A stretch of 64,000 bases of DNA from Rhodospirillaceae bacterium (GCA_018660265.1 JABJKS010000051.1:62001-126000), one strand, 5' to 3'; counted from the first letter of the stretch, positions 25,720-35,405 are shown. Numbers and translations: made by a program. The notes: a model not told the origin generated them from the letters alone.

Positions 25720-26928
25720 ATGAAAATCACCGCGATTGAGACCATCCGCCTGGAAGAATTTCCCAACCTGTTGTGGGTGCAGGTGCACACGGACGAGGGG
25801 CAGGTGGGCCTTGGTGAAATCTTCTATGGGGTACCATCGGCGGAGGCGCATATTCACGGTTTCGCCGCGAAACAGTTGCTGGGCCAGGACCCTTTGCGCA
25901 TTGATTATCATTCCAAGGCGTTGACCGGCTATGTGGGTTTCTCTGGCTCGGGGGCTGAAGTTCGGGGCAATTCCGGTATCGATATCGCCCTCTGGGACAT
26001 TTGGGGACAGGCCACCAATCAGCCGATTTATCAACTTTTGGGCGGGGCCAGCCGGGATGAAATTCGCGTCTACAACACCTGTGCCGGATATCAATATGTC
26101 CGCGATCAGGTCAAACAGAGCACGGACAGCTTTAATCTGCCCGGCGATGCGCCGGAAGGACCGTACGAGGATTTGCAGGGCTTTTTGCACAATGCCGATG
26201 AGGTCGCGCTAAGTCTGCTGGAGATGGGCATCACGGGCATGAAGATCTGGCCCTTTGATTATGCGGCGGAAACCTCCGGCGGGCATTATATCTCACCGGC
26301 CGAACTTGATACGGCGTTGGAGCCGTTTCGAAAGATCCGCGATGCGGTCGGCTCAAAAATGGACATCATGGTCGAGATGCATGCCTTTTGGGATTTACCA
26401 CAGGCCAAAAAAATCGCCCGCGCGGTGGAGCCGTTTGAGCCGTTCTGGTTCGAAGATCCCATCAAAATGAGCAATCTGCGCAGCCTGAAGGAATTCAAGG
26501 ATTCCACGCGCATTCCCACCACGGCGTCCGAGACCATCGGTATGCGGGGTGAGTTTCGCGAGTTGTTGGAACTCCAGGCCTGTGATTTCGTGATGTACGA
26601 TCTGAGTTGGTGCGGTGGTTTGTCCGAAGCGCGTAAAATCGCTGCGATGGCCGAGGCCTGGCATCGTCCCGTAGCCCCCCACGATTGCACCGGCCCCGTG
26701 TTGTTGACGGCGTCTGTGCATCATTCCATCAATGCGACCAATGCACTGATCCAGGAAATGGTGCGGGCTTTTTATTATGGCTGGTATCAGGATCTGGTGA
26801 CCGAATTGCCCCCCGTCGAAAACGGCATGATCCGACCACCCAGCGGCCCCGGTTTGGGCACGAAGTTGCAGCCCGACGTTTTCAAGCGCTCGGATTGCCA
26901 CATTCAGCGCAGTAATCTGGGCGACTAG
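25720..26928 (+). CDS. Mandelate racemase/muconate lactonizing family enzyme
   Basis: Enolase-superfamily enzyme of 402 residues from ATG 25720 (MKITAIETIRLEEF); the TTG at 25699 is an alternative. Seen: the capping domain, MKIWPFDY with a second-strand lysine, metal ligands in MVEMHAFWD, FWFEDPI and TTASETIG, and a histidine in VAPHDCTGPV. This matches the mandelate-racemase type subgroups, many of which dehydrate sugar acids. Divergent from the CoA-transferase and followed, convergently, by an MFS gene. Reaction not assignable from sequence alone. Confidence 0.88.
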   Translation: MKITAIETIRLEEFPNLLWVQVHTDEGQVGLGEIFYGVPSAEAHIHGFAAKQLLGQDPLRIDYHSKALTGYVGFSGSGAEVRGNSGIDIALWDIWGQATNQPIYQLLGGASRDEIRVYNTCAGYQYVRDQVKQSTDSFNLPGDAPEGPYEDLQGFLHNADEVALSLLEMGITGMKIWPFDYAAETSGGHYISPAELDTALEPFRKIRDAVGSKMDIMVEMHAFWDLPQAKKIARAVEPFEPFWFEDPIKMSNLRSLKEFKDSTRIPTTASETIGMRGEFRELLELQACDFVMYDLSWCGGLSEARKIAAMAEAWHRPVAPHDCTGPVLLTASVHHSINATNALIQEMVRAFYYGWYQDLVTELPPVENGMIRPPSGPGLGTKLQPDVFKRSDCHIQRSNLGD

Positions 26929-26941
26929 TCAGGGCGAAAAA

Positions 26942-28171
26942 TCAGGCGGCGACCACTTGGCGGCGGACCTGCACCACCGTCAGGGCGGTAATGGCGAGGA
27001 AACCTGCGACGGAGTAGAACACAGCCTCCGGATGGCCATGATCCAGGGCTACGCCAAGGACCAGTGGTATGGCGGCAGAACCTAGGTCCAGGCCGGAATA
27101 GACAAAGCCGAAGACCCGGCCCGAGGCACCTTTTGGCGTCGCTGCGCGCACCAGCATGTCCCGCGACGGTGTGGTAATGCCTGATGCTATGCCGGCGGCA
27201 ACGAACAGGCCTAAAATCAGGCCGGGGCCGAAACTGTTCATGACAATAATCAGGACAAACAGGGATGAGGTGATCATACCCGCGATCGCGATACGATCAT
27301 GGCGGTCCGTTCGGTCGGCGGCAATGCCGCCAAAGAAAATACCCCCCGCCGTGCCGAGAAGAAAGCCCGTAACCGTACGCCCGGCCTCGGCCAAGGTCAT
27401 GCCAAACAAATCCACCATGGCCGGCATGCCGAAACTTTGAATGCCGATCAGGGCGGCTGCCAAAAAGGCGAAATACAAAAAGCACGAGATGATCGTGGTG
27501 GAGAACAACATGCGGATATTGTCCTCCAGTTTTCCCATGGGCACCCGGTCAACCACGCTGGTGGTGCCGGTGCTAATTGGATCATCGGCCAAATCGGCAC
27601 CCCAGATCAAAAAGGCCGCAACAATGGTCAGGCCGATTAACCCGGCGCAAATGACGGCGACCCGCCAATCCCATGTCTGCGCGATGGCGATCATAAATAT
27701 GGGTGCCGCAGCCCAACCTAAGTTGCCGCACAGGGCATGCGTGGCATAGCCACGGCCGAGGCGATGGCTGCTGACCTTGGCCGTCAGGATCGACAGGTCG
27801 GCGGGATGAAAGACACTATTGCCCAGGCCTGCCAATGCCGACAGCGGGATCAACATCCAATAGGATTGCACCAGACCGCAGGCCAGGGTGGCTATCGACA
27901 ATAGGCTCAGGCCCGCCAATAGGACACGCCGGGCCCCAAAGCGATCCACCAAAAAGCCCGCCGCGGTCTGCGCAATGCCTGAGGAGCCGTATAGAACCGT
28001 GGTCAATAGCCCCAGGGCAGCGAAGGAAACCTGGAATTCGTCGCGCAATAACAGGAACACCGAAGGCAGGACCAGATGAAAGAAATGGCTGGCCCAATGG
28101 GCCGCACCGACAAGGCCCATGACACGAATGTCGCGGCCCAGAGACGGTTGTGATGTGGGAAGGGTCGTCAT
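26942..28171 (-). CDS. MFS transporter (fosmidomycin-resistance-like)
   Basis: Inner-membrane transporter of 409 residues with 12 likely helices. Seen: HWASHFFHLVLPSVFLLLRDEFQVS in helix 1 and LAGLGNSVFHPADLSIL, features of the Fsr-like subgroup, plus motif A-type GFLVDRFGARRVLL. Could import a metabolite for the neighbouring enolase-family enzyme or export a drug. Converges on that gene with a 13-bp gap. Confidence 0.86.
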   Translation of the reverse strand: MTTLPTSQPSLGRDIRVMGLVGAAHWASHFFHLVLPSVFLLLRDEFQVSFAALGLLTTVLYGSSGIAQTAAGFLVDRFGARRVLLAGLSLLSIATLACGLVQSYWMLIPLSALAGLGNSVFHPADLSILTAKVSSHRLGRGYATHALCGNLGWAAAPIFMIAIAQTWDWRVAVICAGLIGLTIVAAFLIWGADLADDPISTGTTSVVDRVPMGKLEDNIRMLFSTTIISCFLYFAFLAAALIGIQSFGMPAMVDLFGMTLAEAGRTVTGFLLGTAGGIFFGGIAADRTDRHDRIAIAGMITSSLFVLIIVMNSFGPGLILGLFVAAGIASGITTPSRDMLVRAATPKGASGRVFGFVYSGLDLGSAAIPLVLGVALDHGHPEAVFYSVAGFLAITALTVVQVRRQVVAA

Positions 28172-28216
28172 AACTTTGTTAGATCAGACCGGCATGATCA
28201 GGTCAACCGGGTTGGC

Positions 28217-29068
28217 TTAGCCGGCCGGGCTGAATTGTAATACGGCGATGCCGATGGCGACGATACAGGTTGCCAGAATTCGCCGGCTGCCAAACGGCTC
28301 GTGCAACAAAATTGCACCGATCAGGGTGGCGGCAATGACGGAGGTCTCACGCAGGGCTGTGACCATGGCCAGCGGGGCCTGGGACATGGCCCAGATGGCC
28401 AGGCCATAGGCGGTTGCCGAGAGTGCCCCGCCAACCAACGATGGCAGCCAGTAGCGGCGCAATGCTGCGCCCAGCACCTGCGGGCGTCTGAGAAAGGGTA
28501 ATAATAGCGGCATTGGCAGGCCATCGAGCAGGAACAGCCAGGCGATATAGGCCAGGGTATCCCCTGATAATCGACCGCCCAGACCGTCGGCGATGGAATA
28601 TCCGGCGATGGTCAGGGCCGTAAACAAGGCCCAGGTGACGGCGTGCCGGTTCCCGTGCTGGCCCCGTCCGGACAGCGCCAAAGACAGAATGCCGCCCGTA
28701 ATCAACAAAATGGCCAGGATGGCCCACGGCGGGAGGCTTTCCCCGGCCCAGATCCAGGCCACGGCTGCGACCATCAGGGGAGAGGCACCACGGGCCAACG
28801 GGTAAACCTGACCCAGATCGCCAAAGCGATATTGCATAATCAAACCCGCATAATAGGCCTGATGGATCACCACCGAGGCGGCGAGATAGGGCCAGCTTTC
28901 CGGGTTTGGCAGGCCAACAAAGGGCAGAACCATCAAGGCAAGCAGGCTGTGAGTTAGATTGACAAGAGAAAGGGATACCACGCGGTCGGCGACAACTTTG
29001 ACAATCGCATTCCAGCAGGCGTGCATGAGGGCGGCTGCCAATATCAACAACAGCAATGATGTCGTCAT
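28217..29068 (-). CDS. EamA/DMT-superfamily transporter
   Basis: Membrane protein of 283 residues with about ten hydrophobic helices in two EamA-like halves (AALMHACWNAIVKVVADR... and LFTALTIAGYSIADGLGGR...). The family exports amino acids, nucleotides or other metabolites; the substrate is unknown. Transcribed leftward 45 bp upstream of the MFS gene, so the two may be co-transcribed. Confidence 0.85.
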   Translation of the reverse strand: MTTSLLLLILAAALMHACWNAIVKVVADRVVSLSLVNLTHSLLALMVLPFVGLPNPESWPYLAASVVIHQAYYAGLIMQYRFGDLGQVYPLARGASPLMVAAVAWIWAGESLPPWAILAILLITGGILSLALSGRGQHGNRHAVTWALFTALTIAGYSIADGLGGRLSGDTLAYIAWLFLLDGLPMPLLLPFLRRPQVLGAALRRYWLPSLVGGALSATAYGLAIWAMSQAPLAMVTALRETSVIAATLIGAILLHEPFGSRRILATCIVAIGIAVLQFSPAG

Positions 29069-29139
29069 TGGAATAACGCCGGTTTCTGGTGCTGGGCCCG
29101 CCCAAGAGACTGTGGGCCCGATTCGTGATAGGCAGACAT

Positions 29140-29376
29140 ATGGCGAAAGACTACTACCAGAGAATGCAACATTCCGTCCGCCGTTATCCCCGGTGGCTGC
29201 GCCTGATTATCGGCGCGCTGTTGCTCCTTGGGGGTATTCTTGGCTTCCTTCCCATCCTGGGTTTTTGGATGCTGCCCCTTGGCCTGTTGGTCCTCTCCTA
29301 TGATCTGCCCCCTGTGCGGCGCTGGCGTCGGCGGTTCGAGGTTTGGTGGTTGCGACGTTGGCGGGCCCGCACTTAA
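29140..29376 (+). CDS. Small two-helix membrane protein (PGPGW-like)
   Basis: 78 residues from ATG 29140 (MAKDYYQRMQHS). Two hydrophobic segments (LRLIIGALLLLGGILGFLPI and GFWMLPLGLLVLSYDLP) split by a short turn and flanked by arginines, with a strongly basic tail RRWRRRFEVWWLRRWR. The form resembles the PGPGW family of small membrane proteins, though the motif is not exact. The listed start at 29089 is in the divergent leader. Function unknown. Confidence 0.7.
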   Translation: MAKDYYQRMQHSVRRYPRWLRLIIGALLLLGGILGFLPILGFWMLPLGLLVLSYDLPPVRRWRRRFEVWWLRRWRART

Positions 29377-29413
29377 AACCGGGATTTGGGCCTGATGTGG
29401 CGGAAAAAGGGGG

Positions 29414-29487
29414 TGGAGGCGCGGACCGGAATCGAACCGGTGTTCACGGCTTTGCAGGCCGCTGCGTAACCACTCCGCCACCGCGCC
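29414..29487 (-). tRNA. tRNA-Cys (GCA)
   Basis: On the reverse strand the acceptor stem GGCGCGG pairs with CCGCGCC, followed by discriminator T and an encoded CCA. The anticodon loop is CTGCAAA (anticodon GCA) and the T arm reads CCGGTTCGATTCCGG. The U73 discriminator is the cysteine identity base. 74 nt including CCA, no intron. Confidence 0.96.
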
Positions 29488-29670
29488 ATCCAGCCTGATA
29501 TAGATATTTGCGAATTCGACCGCGCAATGCCATATCAAGTCACACGCTTCATAGTGTGCCTTCCATGTCTGGTCAATGTCTGCTTCGCCGATCTGCCGCT
29601 TTCGTCAATGGGATCATTGTTTTGCCGGGCCCGCGCGCCTATAACAACAGGTAACGGTTACTTAAGCCAT

Positions 29671-29698
29671 GGATGTGTGATGCAGGATGTGTGATGCA
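29671..29698. repeat. 14-bp perfect tandem duplication at a start codon
   Basis: GGATGTGTGATGCA occurs twice in direct succession (29671-29684 and 29685-29698). It spans the initiation region of the Pcm-like gene and yields two in-frame ATGs 21 nt apart (29673 and 29694). Confidence 0.9.
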
Positions 29699-30347
29699 AG
29701 ATAATGCTACCGCTCGGCTGAATATGGTCAACAATCAATTGCTGACCAACAAGCTTACCGATGATCGGGTGGCCCAGGCGCTGTTGTCTGTGCCACGGGA
29801 AAATTTCGTCCCCAAGGCACTGCGCGGCGTTGCCTATGTGGACGAGGATATTGCGCTGGGCGCGGGGCGCTTTTTGATGGAGCCCATGGCCTTTGCCCGA
29901 ATGATCCAGGCCGCCAACGTTGGTGCGGAAGATGTTGTACTGGATGTCGCCTGTGCCACAGGGTATTCAACGGCTGTATTGGCGCAATTGGCGGCAACGG
30001 TCGTTGGCCTGGAGGCTGATGATGAGGCCGTGGCGGCGGCAGAGGCACAACTGTCTGCATTGGAGGTCGACAATGCTGCTGTTGTCGCAGGTGTGTTGAG
30101 CGATGGCTGCAGCGAACAGGGGCCTTACGATGTTATTTTCGTCAACGGTGCAGTGGCAACGGCACCTAGCGCTTATGCGGATCAGTTAACGGAAGGCGGG
30201 CGATTGGTTGTTGTAGAGCGCGAAGGGCAATCCAGTCGGGCTGTGATATACACGAATAAAGACGGCTTGATCTCGCGTCGGGAGCTGTTTGATGCCATGA
30301 TCCCGGTATTGCCGGGATTTCAGGCGGTTGAAGCATTTCAATTTTGA
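29694..30347 (+). CDS. Protein-L-isoaspartate O-methyltransferase-like protein
   Basis: Rossmann-fold methyltransferase of 217 residues from ATG 29694 (or 224 from 29673). Seen: AALLSVPRENFVPKALRGVAY-type N-terminal Pcm signature, and SAM motif I VLDVACATGYSTAVLAQL, in which the usual GxGxGY form is replaced by ACATGY. The family repairs isoaspartyl residues, but this variant, found beside tolC in many Alphaproteobacteria, may have another substrate. The 14-bp tandem duplication lies over its start codons. tolC follows 73 bp later. Confidence 0.85.
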   Translation: MQDNATARLNMVNNQLLTNKLTDDRVAQALLSVPRENFVPKALRGVAYVDEDIALGAGRFLMEPMAFARMIQAANVGAEDVVLDVACATGYSTAVLAQLAATVVGLEADDEAVAAAEAQLSALEVDNAAVVAGVLSDGCSEQGPYDVIFVNGAVATAPSAYADQLTEGGRLVVVEREGQSSRAVIYTNKDGLISRRELFDAMIPVLPGFQAVEAFQF

Positions 30348-30392
30348 TACGAAGAAGCATTTTTTGGCAATTGCCGTAGGCACTATTTAGGG

Positions 30393-30410
30393 CGGTCGCC
30401 TGTGCGACCG
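30393..30410 (+). promoter_or_regulatory. Hairpin just upstream of tolC
   Basis: CGGTCGC (30393-30399), loop CTGT, GCGACCG (30404-30410): a perfect 7-bp stem ending ten bases before the tolC ATG and touching the purine-rich GGAAAG that would serve as ribosome site. It could tune tolC translation or be a remnant terminator (weak T-run GTTTTG). Confidence 0.45.
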
Positions 30411-30420
30411 GAAAGTTTTG

Positions 30421-31818
30421 ATGATAAGACATATTGTTCGACCGCGTGTTCGTTTGGGGCTGCTGCCCTTGCTGGGTGCATCTGTTGCGGTCGTCGCGCT
30501 GTCGATTCCAACACTGGCAACGGCAGAAACTTTGTTCGAAGCGCTGGCCAGCGCCTACATTTCAAATCCCACCCTGCAGGCTGCCCGTGCTGCGGTGCGG
30601 ACCACGGATGAAGGTGTGCCCCAGGCGTTATCGGGATGGCGTCCCACGGTCTCCGTCAGCGGATCCGCGGGTGTGCAGAGCAGTGAAACGAACGCGTCAT
30701 CGACGACGACGGACCAGGATTTGGTGCCCACGACACTTAGCGCCGATATCAGCCAATCCTTGTACGCCGGTGGTCAAACCGTCGCCGGGACCAGTCAGGC
30801 AGAAGCCAACGTCCAGGTCGCCCGGGCCCAATTGGCGGTTGTTGAACAACAAGTGCTTTTGGACGGTGTCACTTCGTTTCTGGACGTATTGCGTGACCAG
30901 GCAACTGTGCAGCTGACGAAAAATAATGAAACCGTTCTACAGCGTCAGTTGGAGGCGACAAAGGATCGTTTTGAAGTGGGTGAGGTTACCCGCACGGACG
31001 TCGCCCAGGCGGAAGCCAGACTGTCAGGGACAGTTGCGGAACGGGTAAATGCCGAGGGTGCTTTGGCGATTTCCCGCGGCGCTTATCGCCAGGTCTTTGG
31101 TGCCATGCCGACAACGTTGCAGGCCGCCCCGCCTTTGCCGGCCCTACCGGCGAACGTCGCAGAGGCAATTGCCACGGCCGAGGCGGAGAACCCCGCTATT
31201 CTGGTCAATCTCCAAAATGAAATTGCCGCGCGTCATGCTGTCGTCGTGGCCAAGGGCAACATGTTGCCCACTGTTGATTTGGCCGGGCGTCTGCGCCGTA
31301 CGGATGAAGCGTCTATCGAAAACAGCGACACGACTTCATCGTCCCTGATCGCGTCCGTTTCCATTCCTTTGTATCAGGCCGGTGCCGTACATTCGCAAAT
31401 CCGCCAGGCCAAGGAATTGCTTAATCAGCGCCGCATAGAGGTGGAGCAAAGTCGTCGCGACGTGGTTCAGATTGCCAGTCAGTCCTGGGACCTGATGACC
31501 ACGACCCGATCGCAGATTTCAGCGAGGGCGGAGGAAATTCGCGCCAATGAAATTGCCCTTGAAGGTGTGCGTCAGGAGGCTGAGGTCGGTTCCCGCACCA
31601 CATTGGATGTGCTGGATGCGGAGCAGGAGCTGTTGAACTCCCGGGTGACCCTGGTTGTGGCTGAGCGCGATGAATATGTGGCCGGCTATACTTTGCTGGC
31701 GGCAATTGGCCGTTTAACGGCGCGCCATATCGGCCTGCCGGTAGAAGTCTATGATCCCGCCCGCCATTATCAAAAGGTGCGGAATAAGTGGTGGGGCTGG
31801 AATACGGTCAAAGATTAG
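30421..31818 (+). CDS. tolC: TolC-family outer membrane channel
   Basis: Outer-membrane exit duct for type I secretion and multidrug efflux. 465 residues from ATG 30421 (the track's first codon is a TTG). Signal peptide with cleavage near LATAETLFEAL, then two OEP repeats (ETLFEALASAYISNPTLQAAR... and PALPANVAEAIATAEAENP...), with YEVGEVTRTDVAQAEARL-like and RQEAEVGSRTTLDVLDAEQELLNSR helices typical of TolC. No fusion protein or ABC partner adjacent. The pcm-tolC-popZ-valS order is conserved in Alphaproteobacteria. Confidence 0.95.
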   Translation: MIRHIVRPRVRLGLLPLLGASVAVVALSIPTLATAETLFEALASAYISNPTLQAARAAVRTTDEGVPQALSGWRPTVSVSGSAGVQSSETNASSTTTDQDLVPTTLSADISQSLYAGGQTVAGTSQAEANVQVARAQLAVVEQQVLLDGVTSFLDVLRDQATVQLTKNNETVLQRQLEATKDRFEVGEVTRTDVAQAEARLSGTVAERVNAEGALAISRGAYRQVFGAMPTTLQAAPPLPALPANVAEAIATAEAENPAILVNLQNEIAARHAVVVAKGNMLPTVDLAGRLRRTDEASIENSDTTSSSLIASVSIPLYQAGAVHSQIRQAKELLNQRRIEVEQSRRDVVQIASQSWDLMTTTRSQISARAEEIRANEIALEGVRQEAEVGSRTTLDVLDAEQELLNSRVTLVVAERDEYVAGYTLLAAIGRLTARHIGLPVEVYDPARHYQKVRNKWWGWNTVKD

Positions 31819-31939
31819 GCATTTTTTAACCACGTTACGTTAACAACTTCTTGCAAGTGTTGATGATTGCAGTATTAGCCTTTTTGGCCGGCATCTTTTA
31901 CAATGCAGGTGAATCACTTTTCCTTCAAGGGTCGCGCCC

Positions 31940-32590
31940 ATGACTGACGCCGACGAACAAGACGACGACCGGGAACCAACGATGGAGGAGATTCTGGCCT
32001 CTATCCGCCGGATCATCTCTGACGACGAAGAAGAAGGCGGCGACGCTGACGCCGAAGAGGCTGAAGGCGAGGAAGAACCCGCTGAAGACGAACCCGCCGA
32101 AGAAGAACCGGCCGAGGAAGAGGAAGAGATCCTCGAATTGACCGAAGTGGTTGCGGACATTGATGATGTCCCTGATCTGGAACCGGAACTCGACCCCGCG
32201 ATGGAAGAGGGCGTTGCGGAGGAGGAAGAGCCGGTCCCCGTCGATGATTTTGATAGCATCGAGGTTGCGGAGCCGGAGCCCGAGCCTGTAATTGAGCCCG
32301 AGCCCATTGCCGCCGCTGCCCCCGCACCATCCCCCGCTACGGATCTGCACACCTTGTTGTCGGACCATGCTGCGGATGCGACGACTGATACTTTCAGCGG
32401 TTTGACCGGTGCCGTATCCGCTGCCCGTGGCATGCCCATGGGCTATGCCCATCAGACTTTGGAAGATCTGGTCAAGGATCTGCTGCGTCCCATGTTGAAA
32501 GAATGGCTGGACGAAAATCTGCCGGCGCTGGTAGAACGCCTTGTCGAAAAGGAAATCGTCAAGCTGGTCGGACGGGCAGAGAACGAGTAA
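31940..32590 (+). CDS. popZ: Polar organizing protein PopZ (DUF2497)
   Basis: Self-assembling polar scaffold that anchors the chromosome origin and cell-cycle kinases at the pole in Alphaproteobacteria. 216 residues: N-terminal helix EPTMEEILASIRRIISDD, a long disordered linker very rich in Glu and Pro (about 30-135), and a C-terminal oligomerisation region TLEDLVKDLLRPMLKEWLDENLPALVERLVEKEI. All three parts match PopZ architecture; the linker composition (acidic, proline-bearing) is typical. Between tolC and valS as usual. Confidence 0.92.
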   Translation: MTDADEQDDDREPTMEEILASIRRIISDDEEEGGDADAEEAEGEEEPAEDEPAEEEPAEEEEEILELTEVVADIDDVPDLEPELDPAMEEGVAEEEEPVPVDDFDSIEVAEPEPEPVIEPEPIAAAAPAPSPATDLHTLLSDHAADATTDTFSGLTGAVSAARGMPMGYAHQTLEDLVKDLLRPMLKEWLDENLPALVERLVEKEIVKLVGRAENE

Positions 32591-32729
32591 GTACAGCCAA
32601 CAACGCCTCGTTTGGGCTTTACCTAATCTCCTGGCCTGAAGATTATTTCCGCGATTATTTTGTATATTTGGCGGTGTCGGCTGCGAATTGGCGGCTGCTG
32701 CCCGCCCTGTTTTGAAAGAGGGTTCGGCG

Positions 32730-35393
32730 ATGCTGGACAAGACCTTTACGCCTTCGGAAGTTGAGGGCCGTTTGTATCAACAATGGGAAGACACCGGTGC
32801 GTTCGCCTGTGGTGCCCCGTTGACCGCCAACTCTGGCGATGGCGCCGACGCCGAGCCTTATGCGATCGTTATCCCGCCGCCCAATGTGACGGGCAGCCTG
32901 CACATGGGCCATGCCCTCAACAACACTTTGCAGGACATCATGATCCGCCTCAACCGCATGCGCGGGCGGGATGTCTTGTGGCAACCGGGCATGGATCATG
33001 CGGGTATCGCCACGCAAATGGTCGTCGAACGTATGCTGGCGGAGGAAGGCAAGACACGCCAGGACCTGGGCCGTGAGAAATTCATCGAAAAAGTCTGGGA
33101 GTGGAAAGAGCAATCGGGCGGTACTATCACCGGGCAATTGAAACGCCTTGGTGCCTCGTGCGACTGGTCGCGGGAACGCTTCACCATGGACGAGGGGCTG
33201 TCCACCGCCGTCCGCAAGGTTTTCGTTGATCTACACAAACAGGGTCTGATTTACAAAGATAAACGGCTGGTCAACTGGGATCCGAAACTGCGTACGGCAA
33301 TCTCGGACCTGGAGGTTCAACAGACGGAAGTCGCGGGCCACTTATGGCATATCAAATACCAGCTTGAAGATAGTCCCGACAAATTCATCACCGTTGCCAC
33401 CACCCGTCCGGAAACCATGCTGGGCGATACCGCTATTGCCGTCCACCCCGACGATGCCCGCTATAAGGATTTAGTTGGCAAGTATGCGATCCTGCCCCTG
33501 GTCGGACGGCGTCTGATCATTGTGGCGGATGATTATGCCGACCCCGAACAAGGCTCCGGCGCGGTGAAGATGACCCCGGCCCATGATTTCAATGATTTCG
33601 AGGTGGGCCGCCGGCACGATCTGGAAATGATCAATGTGCTGGATGATCAGGCCCGCATCAATGACAACGCGCCCGAAGCCTATCGTGGCCTGGACCGTTT
33701 CGATGCGCGGGAAAAGGTTCTGGCTGATCTCGACGCCCAAGGTCTGATCACACAGATTGATGAACATACCCACATGGTGCCCTATGGGGATCGCGGCGGT
33801 GTGCCCATTGAACCATGGCTGACGGAACAATGGTACGCGGATGCCGAAACCCTGGCCAAACCGGCTATTGCAGCTGTACGTTCCGGTCGAACCAAATTCG
33901 TGCCGGAGATGTGGGAGAAGACCTATTACGAATGGATGGAAAACATCCAACCCTGGTGTATCTCACGCCAGCTATGGTGGGGCCATCAGATCCCGGCCTG
34001 GTATGGCCCGGATGGTGAAATTTTTGTCGAGATGACGGATGACGCAGTAGAAGCTGCCGCCCTGGCCCATTACGGCGAAAAGGTTGAGTTGCACAGGGAC
34101 GAAGATGTCCTGGACACCTGGTTTTCGTCCGGCCTGTGGCCTTTGACCACCCTTGGCTGGCCTGAGAAGACACCGGAGCTGGAACGTTACTATCCCACTG
34201 CGTTGTTGGTGACCGGTTTCGACATCATCTTTTTCTGGGTCGCCCGGATGATGATGCTGGGCCTGCATTTCGCCGACGAGGTACCTTTCGATACCGTCTA
34301 TATCCATGCCCTGGTGCGCGATGCCAAGGGACAGAAGATGTCAAAATCCAAAGGCAATATTATCGATCCCTTGGATTTGATCGAAAAATATGGTGCCGAT
34401 GCGCTGCGCTTTACCTTGGCCTCCCAAGCGGCCCAGGGGCGGGATGTAAAGCTGTCGGAGCAGCGAATTGAGGGTAATCGCAATTTCGCCACCAAGCTGT
34501 GGAATGCGGCCCGTTTCTGCGAGATGAACGGCTGCACCCAGAAGCCGGGCTTTGATCCCGCAGCCGTCACCGGTACGGTCAATCAATGGATGGTCGGGCA
34601 GTTGAAGGCGGCCCAGAATCGCATCAATACGGGTTTGGATAGCTATCGCTTTAACGAGGCTGCCAACGATGCCTATCATTTCGTCTGGGGCACATTTTGT
34701 GATTGGTATGTGGAGTTCTCCAAACCCGCGCTTCAGGGCGAAGATGGCCCGGCCAAGGATGAAGCCCAGGCCACGGCTGCCTGGGCCCTGGATGCCATTC
34801 TGTGCCTGCTGCACCCCTTTATGCCTTTCGTGACGGAGGAGCTGTGGGGCCGCACGGGCACACGCGATACCATGTTGGTCCGTGCGCCTTGGCCCGATTA
34901 TGGCGATGAACTGGTGAACCCTGACGCCACGGCGGAAATCGATTGGGTGATCCGCATGGTCAGCGAAATCCGCTCCGTCCGCTCCGAAATGAACGTACCG
35001 CCCGGCGCGCATATCCCCATGCTGTTGAGCGGTGCCAATGCCACGACAATGTCCCGTCTGAACAACCAACGTGATTTGATCACCACCCTGGCCCGGATCA
35101 GCGACACCGGCGAACAGAGCGGTGAGCTGCCCGCTGGTTCCGTCCAGACCGTGGTGGACGAGGCGACATTGGTGCTGCCGCTGGCTGACGTCATCGACAT
35201 AGACCAGGAACGCCTACGGCTGACCAAGGCGCTGGGTAAACTGGACGGCCAGATTACCGGCATGACCAAAAAACTCGCCAACAAAGGCTTTACCGACCAG
35301 GCCCCAGCCGACGTGGTTGAAACCCAACGCGGTTTATTGGCCGATGCCGAACAAACCCGTGCAAAATTGGCAGATGCCCTGTCAAGGTTTTAA
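32730..35393 (+). CDS. valS: Valine--tRNA ligase
   Basis: Class I aminoacyl-tRNA synthetase, 887 residues from ATG 32730 (MLDKTFTPSEVEGRLYQQW) with GAGGG upstream; the listed start adds 14 residues. Seen: HIGH-type PPPNVTGSLHMGHALN, editing domain (VATTRPETMLGDTAIAVHP), KMSKS loop GQKMSKSKGNIIDPLD, the anticodon-binding domain, and the C-terminal coiled coil (RLRLTKALGKLDGQITGMTKKL). Complete and normal. Confidence 0.97.
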   Translation: MLDKTFTPSEVEGRLYQQWEDTGAFACGAPLTANSGDGADAEPYAIVIPPPNVTGSLHMGHALNNTLQDIMIRLNRMRGRDVLWQPGMDHAGIATQMVVERMLAEEGKTRQDLGREKFIEKVWEWKEQSGGTITGQLKRLGASCDWSRERFTMDEGLSTAVRKVFVDLHKQGLIYKDKRLVNWDPKLRTAISDLEVQQTEVAGHLWHIKYQLEDSPDKFITVATTRPETMLGDTAIAVHPDDARYKDLVGKYAILPLVGRRLIIVADDYADPEQGSGAVKMTPAHDFNDFEVGRRHDLEMINVLDDQARINDNAPEAYRGLDRFDAREKVLADLDAQGLITQIDEHTHMVPYGDRGGVPIEPWLTEQWYADAETLAKPAIAAVRSGRTKFVPEMWEKTYYEWMENIQPWCISRQLWWGHQIPAWYGPDGEIFVEMTDDAVEAAALAHYGEKVELHRDEDVLDTWFSSGLWPLTTLGWPEKTPELERYYPTALLVTGFDIIFFWVARMMMLGLHFADEVPFDTVYIHALVRDAKGQKMSKSKGNIIDPLDLIEKYGADALRFTLASQAAQGRDVKLSEQRIEGNRNFATKLWNAARFCEMNGCTQKPGFDPAAVTGTVNQWMVGQLKAAQNRINTGLDSYRFNEAANDAYHFVWGTFCDWYVEFSKPALQGEDGPAKDEAQATAAWALDAILCLLHPFMPFVTEELWGRTGTRDTMLVRAPWPDYGDELVNPDATAEIDWVIRMVSEIRSVRSEMNVPPGAHIPMLLSGANATTMSRLNNQRDLITTLARISDTGEQSGELPAGSVQTVVDEATLVLPLADVIDIDQERLRLTKALGKLDGQITGMTKKLANKGFTDQAPADVVETQRGLLADAEQTRAKLADALSRF

Positions 35394-35405
35394 GGGCCTT
35401 TAGCG

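Noticed and set aside
31827-31844. TTAA...TTAA resembling a CtrA box upstream of popZ
   Set aside because: The spacer is 10 bp, not the 7 bp of the CtrA consensus.
32013-32740. Reverse-strand ORFs opposite popZ
   Set aside because: They arise from the biased GAA/GAG codon runs of the acidic linker; low-complexity serine- or arginine-rich shadows.
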